Shown here: positions 24,984-32,016 of the stretch, piece by piece
How the letters are laid out: every line of letters starts with the position of its first letter
How positions within the stretch are numbered: the stretch's first letter is position 1
NCBI RefSeq assembly: GCF_014287585.1
Contig: NZ_JACOOJ010000022.1
Coordinates: forward strand, 1-64,000
DNA: 64,000 nt
Direction of reading: 5' to 3'
Origin: Parabacteroides hominis
Lineage (GTDB): Bacteria; Bacteroidota; Bacteroidia; Bacteroidales; Tannerellaceae
Notes under the pieces: generated by a model
What the model was told of the DNA's origin: nothing
The model's database searches: none
The model's input: the letters and a program-made list of their open reading frames with translations, nothing else
Made by a program: the position numbers and the translations under genes

Positions 24984-26309
24984 TTATTTAGCGACTCTTA
25001 ATTTCGTGAAGTAATTTTCTTTTGCAGCAATCATACTCTTTTCTGATTCATCCAACTTAAGATATGTTTTTAACTGCTGTTCGCTACTATGTCCAGTAAT
25101 AGCCATAATAGAACTAAGGGATGCACCAGCCTTTTGCATATTGGTCGCAAGGCTTCTACGGCAGGTGTGAGTTTTCAGTAAGTCACAGAACCGTTTCTTT
25201 GCGGTGTATTCCATCGCTCCCCGTTGTTCTTCCAGTTCTACTATCTCCGTCCAACCTAAAGCCTCGCCAATCTCTTTAATATGGTCGTTTATCTTTTGAT
25301 CGTAAACTTTTGGTAGTTCACCGTTATATTTATTGAGAATAGCATCAACTCGATAATCCAAAGGAATATACACTATATTCCCGGTCTTCTCCTGTTTCAA
25401 CTTAATATAACGGTTCCCGTCAGTGAGGGTAACGATCATCTTTGCATTGATACGCTTATAGTCACTGACACGCTGCCCGGTCAGGCAGCCAACAACAAAC
25501 ACATCTTTTACTTTTTCCCATGCCGGACAATTAGATAAATCATATTCATAAAGTTCTTGTATCCGTTCTTCTGTCAGGTAGACATTATCAACATCTTTGT
25601 AGATGACATCAAACCCAGATCGTACGTTGCTGGCATCCATTAGCTTTAATTGCTCGGCTGCATAACAGATCGTTTTGCAAATCTTTACCATTCTGGCAAT
25701 AGTATTAGGGGAATATTCTTTGTCGGTCAAGAATAATCGAAAATCATTGTAGAACTCAATTGTTAAATCTGCAAAATCAACAACTCTTAACCTTGCTTCC
25801 TGATATGCTTTGAATTGTGAGTGAAAGCCCTTATAACTTTTTACTGTTCCGGGTGATACGTTAGTAGTACCGCCTTTTTTCTTGCGCTTCCCTGTTTCGC
25901 ACTCATGGATGAATTGAACAATGAAGTCATTGAAGTTTGTAGCTTGCTCTTCTTCCAATGCTTTTGCCTCAGCTTCTGCACGTTCCTTTTCTGCTGCGAT
26001 CTGTTCTGCATACACTATTTTATGAATACGCTCTTTAGCCATGTCAGAAGTAATAGCTACACCATTCTTTATAAGAGCATCAACCATAGCTGAAATAGCA
26101 TCAAGTTTGATAAAGAGGTCTTTGCCTTTACCATTCCTGAAAGCTGTTAATGCTTTTGCACCAGTCAAAGACTTATTCCATTCCCTGATATCAACTTCTA
26201 CCCCTGTAGACACCCGAATGTTTATCTTTGGCACTCTGTTTTGTATGCGAGCGTATAAGGTTGCATATCCTTCGCTTTTATCAGTTCTTAGAATGAATGT
26301 AGCCGGCAT
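24984..26309 (-). CDS. Tyrosine recombinase integrase
   Basis: 441 aa. The N-terminal arm-binding and SAM-like domains fill residues 1-235. The catalytic domain carries Arg 280 (CLTGQRVSDY), Lys at about 308, His 381-x-x-Arg 384 (THTCRR), His 407 (ITGHSS) and the nucleophile Tyr 416 (LKTYLKL), so all active residues are present. It is of the Bacteroidales phage/conjugative-transposon type. It lies next to the right attachment repeat and reads away from it, and repeats of TTGGTACTACAA upstream are probable arm sites. Confidence 0.95.
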   Translation of the reverse strand: MPATFILRTDKSEGYATLYARIQNRVPKINIRVSTGVEVDIREWNKSLTGAKALTAFRNGKGKDLFIKLDAISAMVDALIKNGVAITSDMAKERIHKIVYAEQIAAEKERAEAEAKALEEEQATNFNDFIVQFIHECETGKRKKKGGTTNVSPGTVKSYKGFHSQFKAYQEARLRVVDFADLTIEFYNDFRLFLTDKEYSPNTIARMVKICKTICYAAEQLKLMDASNVRSGFDVIYKDVDNVYLTEERIQELYEYDLSNCPAWEKVKDVFVVGCLTGQRVSDYKRINAKMIVTLTDGNRYIKLKQEKTGNIVYIPLDYRVDAILNKYNGELPKVYDQKINDHIKEIGEALGWTEIVELEEQRGAMEYTAKKRFCDLLKTHTCRRSLATNMQKAGASLSSIMAITGHSSEQQLKTYLKLDESEKSMIAAKENYFTKLRVAK

Positions 26310-26325
26310 ATCTTTGTCATTAAAA

Positions 26326-26380
26326 TTGGTACTACAAATATAGAGGTTCTTTTTAATTTGGTACTACATTGGTACTACAA
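26326..26380. promoter_or_regulatory. Probable integrase arm-binding repeats
   Basis: TTGGTACTACAA at 26326-26337 and 26369-26380 with a related copy TTGGTACTACA at 26358-26368. The same word occurs twice in each attachment repeat (7762-7783, 26524-26545). Clustering at element ends and before the integrase suggests integrase binding and autoregulation. Confidence 0.6.
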
Positions 26381-26497
26381 TCTTTTATCTTATTTTATTT
26401 CTCTTTCTTTTGCAAATAAAACAATATGCTAATTTCCAAACATATACACATTTATTCTTTTATTAATAAAATAAGCAAAATCAAGAAAAAGAGGTTC

Positions 26498-26545
26498 GCC
26501 AGGAACCTCGATAAAAACAAAAATGGTACTACATTGGTACTACAA
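26498..26545 (+). repeat. Right attachment repeat (attR)
   Basis: Matches 7736-7783 in 45 of 48 positions. Its first 12 bases (gccaggaacctc) are the acceptor end of the tRNA-Cys 1 type rather than tRNA-Cys 2. Confidence 0.8.
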
Positions 26546-26547
26546 TT

Positions 26548-26592
26548 AAAAAATAGACTCTATTACTTCGTTGGTGATAGAGTCTATTTTTT
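26548..26592. terminator. Terminator after attR
   Basis: A perfect 16-bp stem (aaaaaatagactctat with its complement ending in tttttt). It works in both directions by symmetry and resembles the stem after the left repeat. Confidence 0.8.
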
Positions 26593-26995
26593 GTCTCTCT
26601 CTCTTCATAATATTATCATATAAATAAAGTTGGCGCTCCCATTCTCACGAACAAAAGCACCTGCAATCTTAACTTTTATATTATGGATTATTCTATATGA
26701 TTATTATCTGTATTATAATATGTTATGTATCCAAATTGATCAACCTCAATGTTTATCTCTAAAATAAAGGCATAGGTTACGGGGTTACGGTTACAGTGAT
26801 ATCATACACATTATAAATCAATGAATTAAGCGTATTTTTACCGTAACCTCAACATTTGCTCCCGGCATTCCATCAAAGGACAGATTCAAAGACCATGCTG
26901 GGTATGGCTGGTGCTACTTAAAGCCTATTTAAACGCACATAACAGATGCCTTACTTAAGGTGATAACCTCTAATATCGATCTGCTTATGTCCTCA
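26593..26995. other. Decayed non-coding stretch
   Basis: No gene is seen. The words ggttacgg and gttacgg repeat around 26774-26795, with an inverted ccgtaacc near 26840. Together with the repressor fragment just downstream, this is best read as debris of an older element. Confidence 0.4.
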
Positions 26996-27077
26996 GAAGA
27001 AGTGCACCCAAAAAGTGACTCTTTATCCCTCACCTGTCCCGCATTGCGGTAAGGATATTAAGATTAAAGTAGAATGA
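26996..27077 (+). pseudogene. Fragment of an XRE repressor zinc-ribbon end
   Basis: Reads EEVHPKSDSLSLTCP, then after removing one extra C near 27038-27040 HCGKDIKIKVE and stop. This matches the end of the intact repressor at 10636-10884 (PKSDTANLTCPHCGKGIEIGVK with its stop). The HTH part is gone. Evidence for a second related element formerly at this site. Confidence 0.75.
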
Positions 27078-27140
27078 GTAAAATATATTAGAAGTTTGCT
27101 TTTTGCGCATAAATATATTACTTTTACAATACAATATAAT

Positions 27141-27383
27141 ATGAAAGCTGTAGTAAGAAAACAAACTTCTTTTCGTTTGCGTGAGGACTTGTTGCAAATC
27201 TTACAGGAACAAGCCAAGAAAGCAAACAGGAGCCTGAATAATTTTGTAGAGAGTACTTTGATGGACGTAATGTATACCGAACCGAATACGGAAACGATTG
27301 CAGCCATAAGGGAAGCACGCACGACTAAGAATAAAGAAACGTTCGACAGTGTGGATAGCTTGATGGAGGAATTAATGAAGTGA
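27141..27383 (+). CDS. RHH antitoxin of a DinJ/YafQ-like pair
   Basis: 80 aa. The N-terminal ribbon-helix-helix (VVRKQTSFRLREDLLQILQE, then ANRSLNNFVESTLMDVMY) binds DNA, and the acidic C-terminal tail (TFDSVDSLMEELMK) would wrap the toxin. Its stop overlaps the toxin's GTG start by 4 nt. TTTG (27095-27098), a 20-nt spacer and TACTTTTA (27119-27126) may be its promoter, which rules out the earlier in-frame ATG at 27096. Confidence 0.8.
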   Translation: MKAVVRKQTSFRLREDLLQILQEQAKKANRSLNNFVESTLMDVMYTEPNTETIAAIREARTTKNKETFDSVDSLMEELMK

Positions 27384-27659
27384 AAAAGAAATTACACCCA
27401 ACAAGCCAGTTTAAGAAAGATTTCAAACGTATTCAGAAATTCCCCCAAAAAATTGCAACTTTTGAATATATCGCAAATCTACTCATAAACGACCAGCCGA
27501 TTCCACAAGAATACAAACCTCGCATGTTGAAAGGTGAGTATAAAGGTTGTATGGAATGCCATGATAGAAGGGGATTTTCTTCTTATATGGATTGATGGGG
27601 ATATAATTGATTTACTTAGAATTGGGAGCCACTCCGAATTATTCGGTAAGAAAAGATAG
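27380..27659 (+). pseudogene. Frameshifted YafQ-like toxin
   Basis: Starts with GTG in the antitoxin stop (KKKLHPTSQFKKDFKRI). The frame breaks at MLKGEYKGCMECH and ends early, but deleting one base near 27563 restores IEGDFLLIWIDGDIIDLL, then RIGSHSELFGKKR and a stop at 27659. The restored end contains the family's catalytic His (SHSELF) and aspartate. So the mRNA interferase has probably been inactivated by a single-base insertion while its antitoxin stayed intact. Confidence 0.8.
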
Positions 27660-27788
27660 ATTATCAACGATAGCGAAGCTATGATATTGCTGGCACATCT
27701 GCGGAATATTTAGGCAAATACTCCCTTTTATGCACCTTCAACAATGGAGAAAAGAGATTTCTAAAAAGGGTGACGTTTTTATATATAG

Positions 27789-28493
27789 TTACAATGTGTT
27801 TTTTAGAATACGTGCAAACACTTCTTCCCGAAAGTTACGGGCTACGGGAATAGTTTGCTTTCCAACTACGATCTGATTGCCATCTATCATATCAATCTTT
27901 TCCAAGTTAATCAGATACGATTTATGAACTTGTAGAAAGACGGCTTTAGGTAGAGCTTCTGCCATACGCTTCATGGTGGAACGCACCAGTAATTTGGCAC
28001 TTTCCGTATAGATGCAAACATAATTCTCCAAACCTTCTACAACGAGAATATCCTTAAAGAACACTTTATGCATCTGCCGGTCCGAGCGGACAAAGATATA
28101 ATCAGTCGCTTCCTCCTGCCGCTCTTCTTGTTGCAGAAGACCATGTACTTTGTTTACTGCTTTCAAGAAACGTTCGAACGAGATTGGTTTCAGCAGATAA
28201 TCCGCAACATCAAGTTCATAACCTCTCAACGCATACTGCTCGTAAGCAGACGTGATAATGACATGAGGCGGATTAGCGAGAGACGACAACAGTTCAAGTC
28301 CTGAAAGGTAAGGCATTTCAATATCCAGAAACAGTAAGTCCGGTCGCTCGGTCTGCAAAAGAGTATTCAGTTGCATAGCATCTTCACACACTGCCGTCAA
28401 GGTCAGGAAATCCACCTTTTCTACATAGCTTTTCAACCCTTTGCGTGCCATGGGTTCATCATCGGTTATCACACATTTTATTTGCATAGACAT
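27789..28493 (-). CDS. LytTR-family response regulator
   Basis: 234 aa. An N-terminal receiver domain has Asp 11-Asp 12 and the phosphoacceptor Asp 57 (LFLDIEMP), and the C-terminal LytTR DNA-binding domain covers about 135-232 (DYIFVRSDRQMHKVFFKDIL, QVHKSYLINLEKI). It overlaps the kinase gene by 35 nt; an internal ATG two codons on is equally possible. Partner of the LytS-like kinase upstream. Target genes probably include the receptor operon. Confidence 0.93.
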   Translation of the reverse strand: MSMQIKCVITDDEPMARKGLKSYVEKVDFLTLTAVCEDAMQLNTLLQTERPDLLFLDIEMPYLSGLELLSSLANPPHVIITSAYEQYALRGYELDVADYLLKPISFERFLKAVNKVHGLLQQEERQEEATDYIFVRSDRQMHKVFFKDILVVEGLENYVCIYTESAKLLVRSTMKRMAEALPKAVFLQVHKSYLINLEKIDMIDGNQIVVGKQTIPVARNFREEVFARILKNTL

Positions 28494-29502
28494 CTATCTT
28501 TATCACAAGTTCTACTTTAAACAAAGTTTTCTCTTTCTTTATACCCAACGTATGGCAGTCGGGATAAAGCAACTCCAATCTACGTTGCAGATTCTCTATA
28601 CCGATACCCTGCTTCTCTTTAAGAGGTAGCGGCGCGGATATGGAGTTCTCAATATAAAAATGCAACCACCCATCCTTCAGCCGCATATCCAATGCAATGT
28701 GATACTCTCCTCCCACATATTTGAATGCATTTTCCACTAATGGAACAAACAGCAAAGGATATATTTCCTGCTCTTGCAATGCCTCGTCAAAATGAGCCTG
28801 CAACTTCAAACGTTCGGTGCTGCGGAGTTTCCACAAGCTGATGTACTTTCTCAAATACTCTATTTCCGCACGCATCGTCACCTTATCCCCCTCATTATAC
28901 AACTGATAGCGGAGTAAATCAGATAATATCTCCAATGTCCGGCGAGGAACTTCATTCTTCTCGTCAATCTGGAAATAAACGGTATTCAGCGCATTAAACA
29001 AGAAATGAGGATGGTATTGCGCTTTCAGAAATTTCAATTCCGTCTGTAATTGGTCATTCTTTATCTTTTCCAATTGCAGGCGCTGGACTTCATTTTCTTT
29101 CTGTATCATTCGATTGCGCATAAAGGTATAATAAAAGCCTCCGAGCAGAATGCTCACGACAACCGGAATGGGAACATCATATAAGTCAAGCTTGAGTCCC
29201 ATCAGTAAACGAATAATCCACATCGCCAGGAGACACCAGAACGGAGTAGCCAGAAAGACAGCCCCATACTCTTTCCACCATGCCAGTCTCTTCCTGCGAC
29301 AGAAACGAAGCCAGCACTTCATAGAAAAAAGTATCGGATAGGACATGGCGAACACCACCAGCATATCCTTCAACATAAAGTCCCACTCATTTCCCTCCCA
29401 GTAATATTCGCGCTTCGGAATGTCATTCGCCACACGGATACACAAAAAAAGAACCACGGCAAACGATGCCGGCATTAACCATCTGTTCCACTGTTTGTTC
29501 AT
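28459..29502 (-). CDS. LytS-type sensor histidine kinase
   Basis: 347 aa. Four hydrophobic segments at about 10-25, 45-62, 80-103 and 112-127 form the membrane part. A short coiled coil follows, then the His_kinase domain with YHPHFLFNALN (His 166 is the phosphorylated residue of this family), and an ATPase end with ENAFKY and GIGIENLQRRL. It is transcribed 5 nt after the outer-membrane receptor and before the LytTR regulator. The signal is unknown. Confidence 0.93.
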   Translation of the reverse strand: MNKQWNRWLMPASFAVVLFLCIRVANDIPKREYYWEGNEWDFMLKDMLVVFAMSYPILFSMKCWLRFCRRKRLAWWKEYGAVFLATPFWCLLAMWIIRLLMGLKLDLYDVPIPVVVSILLGGFYYTFMRNRMIQKENEVQRLQLEKIKNDQLQTELKFLKAQYHPHFLFNALNTVYFQIDEKNEVPRRTLEILSDLLRYQLYNEGDKVTMRAEIEYLRKYISLWKLRSTERLKLQAHFDEALQEQEIYPLLFVPLVENAFKYVGGEYHIALDMRLKDGWLHFYIENSISAPLPLKEKQGIGIENLQRRLELLYPDCHTLGIKKEKTLFKVELVIKIDVYANKMCDNR

Positions 29503-29507
29503 AGCAA

Positions 29508-31646
29508 CTACAAATTTACTCTTTTTGTTTCATCTACTTCACTTTTCCGTCTGCTTTCTTCCACCTCACTGCCCTTTTGAAAACGCCATGTGAAGGCAAT
29601 ACCCAGTACGCGCCTGTTAGGACGTTCGTCTACAAAAGCCTGTGTACCGATAGCCCGGACATCCACCTTTTGCCAATTGGTATCAAATATATCTTTGGCA
29701 AACAAGGTTACAGAGCCTTTGCCACGAAACACCTTCTTCCGGATACCCACATTCATTTCAAATGCAGGGTGAACAGTCGCTTGCCCATAAGCCATTCTTC
29801 CGTTATAGCTTGCCGAGAGTTCCGCCGACCACGAAGGAGTAAAAGTGAACTGGTTAATGCTACTGAATATCGGAGTAAACGTACGGTTCTTCAATTTATT
29901 ACCCTGTTCCGTCCAGTGGTAATCGTTATACATACCGATAGCCGTCAGGTTCATCTTCCAGAAAGAAGCCAGTTCAAGATTGGCAGCATGAACGCGTATA
30001 CCTGTTTGCGTATAGGATGAAATATTTTCGGGTATCACGTAAATACATTGGTTCTCCCGTTCCTGATAGCTTTTCATAATGGCATCCTCCGTACGCGAGC
30101 AAAAGAAGACCGTTTGAAGCCAACCACGATACACATAAGCCAGCTCCATATTATCGGAGAAAGAAGGGTGCAGCTTTGTATTTCCTCCTTCATGGGTATA
30201 CTCGTCAAAAATATAAGTAAAAGGATTCAGATCATTATAATTGGGGCGGGTAATGCGTCTGCCATAAGAGAATTGAAATGTATGATTAGAAGCCCCATTG
30301 TACTGCAAAGATAATGTAGGAAACAAATGAAGATAATTCGTGGTAAACGAAGAATCCTTTTGCACCGTGTTCCCTCCGAAATCGCCGTGCACGCGGGTAT
30401 GTTCCAGCCTCAGCCCTGCCGCAAGTTTCAAACGGTCAGTTTCATAACCAGCTTGCAAGTAGGCTGCATTCATATTTTCGTCATACACAAAGCGAGAGCC
30501 AAGCGAGCCATCGGGCAGCCAACCGGAAACGGACGGACGCATATAACCCGCCGTATTGTCTATCGCCACAAACGAAGCCTTTCCTCCTACCTGTAACTTC
30601 CACCTCTCATTCAAAGGATAGACGGCGTCTGCCTGCCCAATATATAAGTTGATATTTCCCTGCATATCCCCTTTCAACGTATCCGGTTTAAAGCTATCCA
30701 TCAGCTGGTTTTCAGTTCTATAGTAATGAAAATAATCAAAAGAAGCACTAATCTCTCCACCCTCTTTCTGTAGTTTGTGCACCATATTGGTGCTTAATGA
30801 GAGATTTCTCCGGTCGCAGTCTGTATGGCTATAGGTATTTCCTGCCGTTTTTCTTTCCTGAATCTCCGTAAACATATCGGCATTCTCTTTCCGTCCGAAG
30901 ATATTTCCGCTAAAGGAAGTTCCCCAAACAGTACGTTTATTGAGATAGAAATCACATCCGGTACGCAAATAATGCGAATCGGTTTCCCGTTTCCGATAAG
31001 AGTCCTGCGTCATTCTTTCTTCATCCCGGCTGAAAGCACGGTCGATGAACATGTCAATGACATTCTTTCCCCGATAATAAGAATAGGTCAGATAAAAATT
31101 GAACTTATCTTCACGAATGTTCATAGAAACACTGCCATAACCACTGCCCGACCGACCTAAACTACCGTTACCGTTCAAGCTCAGATTCATGCCACGCAAC
31201 TTGATTTTCCTTGTACGGATGTCAATCAGTCCGGTACTGCCTGCCGCATCATAAAGTGCAGAAGGTTGGGTTATCAAATCAATCTTATCGGTATTGGTAG
31301 CAGGAGTGGATTTCAATAAGCTCATCAGTTCATCTCCCGAAAGGTAAGTGGGCTTGCCATCCATCAGGATTGTTGCACCACTCTGCCCGTTCAACAGAAC
31401 ATTTCCACCGGAATCTATCATCACCCCCGGCAAGGAAGATAATACGTCATAGAGGCTTCCGGTGCTTTGAGTGATGGACGCATCCATCCGATAAGTCGTC
31501 TTTCCGGCAGACATTTCTACTAACGGTAGTTTAGCAGTCACCACCACTTCTTTCAAACGCTGGTCGGCAATCGTATCTTGTTGCTGCGACCAAGCCACTA
31601 AGGATACACCTGACAAGAGGATTCCTAAAAATAGAGTTCTATACAT
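29508..31646 (-). CDS. TonB-dependent outer-membrane beta-barrel protein
   Basis: 712 aa with a signal peptide (MYRTLFLGILLSGVSLVAWS). A TonB-box-like LKEVVVTA at about residues 31-38 is followed by a plug domain (DVLSSLPGVMID, VLLNGQSGATILMDGKP, then QPSALYDAAGSTGLIDI) and a large barrel of the OMP_b-brl_3 type. No CarboxypepD-like repeat precedes the plug, which sets it apart from SusC proteins. First gene of an operon with the LytS/LytR pair, so it is likely both regulated by and possibly a ligand relay for that system. Substrate not known. Confidence 0.9.
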   Translation of the reverse strand: MYRTLFLGILLSGVSLVAWSQQQDTIADQRLKEVVVTAKLPLVEMSAGKTTYRMDASITQSTGSLYDVLSSLPGVMIDSGGNVLLNGQSGATILMDGKPTYLSGDELMSLLKSTPATNTDKIDLITQPSALYDAAGSTGLIDIRTRKIKLRGMNLSLNGNGSLGRSGSGYGSVSMNIREDKFNFYLTYSYYRGKNVIDMFIDRAFSRDEERMTQDSYRKRETDSHYLRTGCDFYLNKRTVWGTSFSGNIFGRKENADMFTEIQERKTAGNTYSHTDCDRRNLSLSTNMVHKLQKEGGEISASFDYFHYYRTENQLMDSFKPDTLKGDMQGNINLYIGQADAVYPLNERWKLQVGGKASFVAIDNTAGYMRPSVSGWLPDGSLGSRFVYDENMNAAYLQAGYETDRLKLAAGLRLEHTRVHGDFGGNTVQKDSSFTTNYLHLFPTLSLQYNGASNHTFQFSYGRRITRPNYNDLNPFTYIFDEYTHEGGNTKLHPSFSDNMELAYVYRGWLQTVFFCSRTEDAIMKSYQERENQCIYVIPENISSYTQTGIRVHAANLELASFWKMNLTAIGMYNDYHWTEQGNKLKNRTFTPIFSSINQFTFTPSWSAELSASYNGRMAYGQATVHPAFEMNVGIRKKVFRGKGSVTLFAKDIFDTNWQKVDVRAIGTQAFVDERPNRRVLGIAFTWRFQKGSEVEESRRKSEVDETKRVNL

Positions 31647-31729
31647 ATTCTTTATCTTCTTGTTTCAAAAGTAGTGAGAGAAACAAGACTGACAAATTAT
31701 AGTGACGAAAGGAAGATATCTGGTGACAA

Positions 31730-31990
31730 GTGGACAGCCTGGTCGTAGGATACTCGATAGACCGTGAGAATGCCGGAATGTATCGCACAGTTCCGGTTAT
31801 GATTTCAGGTAGTACACACATGCCGCCGCAACCCTATCTGAAAGGTAGTAATGACGCAAAGGTAAACTACTACAAGGCTTTGGAAAAGTCACATACGGAA
31901 CAGTTGCCGAAGGAAAGTTTTGGCGAAGCTAAAGAAATTAGATGTGTTTGCCCTGACTTATTTGTTGGAAAATTAAAAAACAATCCTTAA
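31730..31990 (+). pseudogene. Fic-family remnant
   Basis: The frame gives VVGYSIDRENAGMYRTVPVM, then ISGSTHMPPQPYL, which is the strand region of Fic/DOC AMP-transferase-like proteins. After a break it continues YYKALEKSHTE, a C-terminal Fic segment. The catalytic HPFxDGNGR motif is missing, so an internal deletion has removed the active site. No start context is convincing. Confidence 0.55.
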
Positions 31991-32016
31991 ATTCGTAAGA
32001 TTAAATAGCTGGCTAT

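Larger units (their letters stand above)
7736..26545. mobile_element. Prophage-like element lacking capsid genes
   Basis: About 18.8 kb bounded by a 48-bp near-repeat (45 of 48 identical) at 7736-7783 and 26498-26545 that begins in a tRNA 3' end. The integrase lies next to the right end. It carries excision, replication, repressor, tail tape-measure and TA genes, almost all on the minus strand, with the repressor and one cargo gene opposite. No portal, capsid, large terminase, sheath, baseplate or lysis gene is recognisable, so it is a deleted prophage or a satellite. Confidence 0.8.

Noticed and set aside
27038..27563. Single-base changes in the repressor fragment and the toxin as possible programmed frameshifts
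   Set aside because: No slippery heptamer is visible at either place, and the first is only a fragment; simple decay is more likely.
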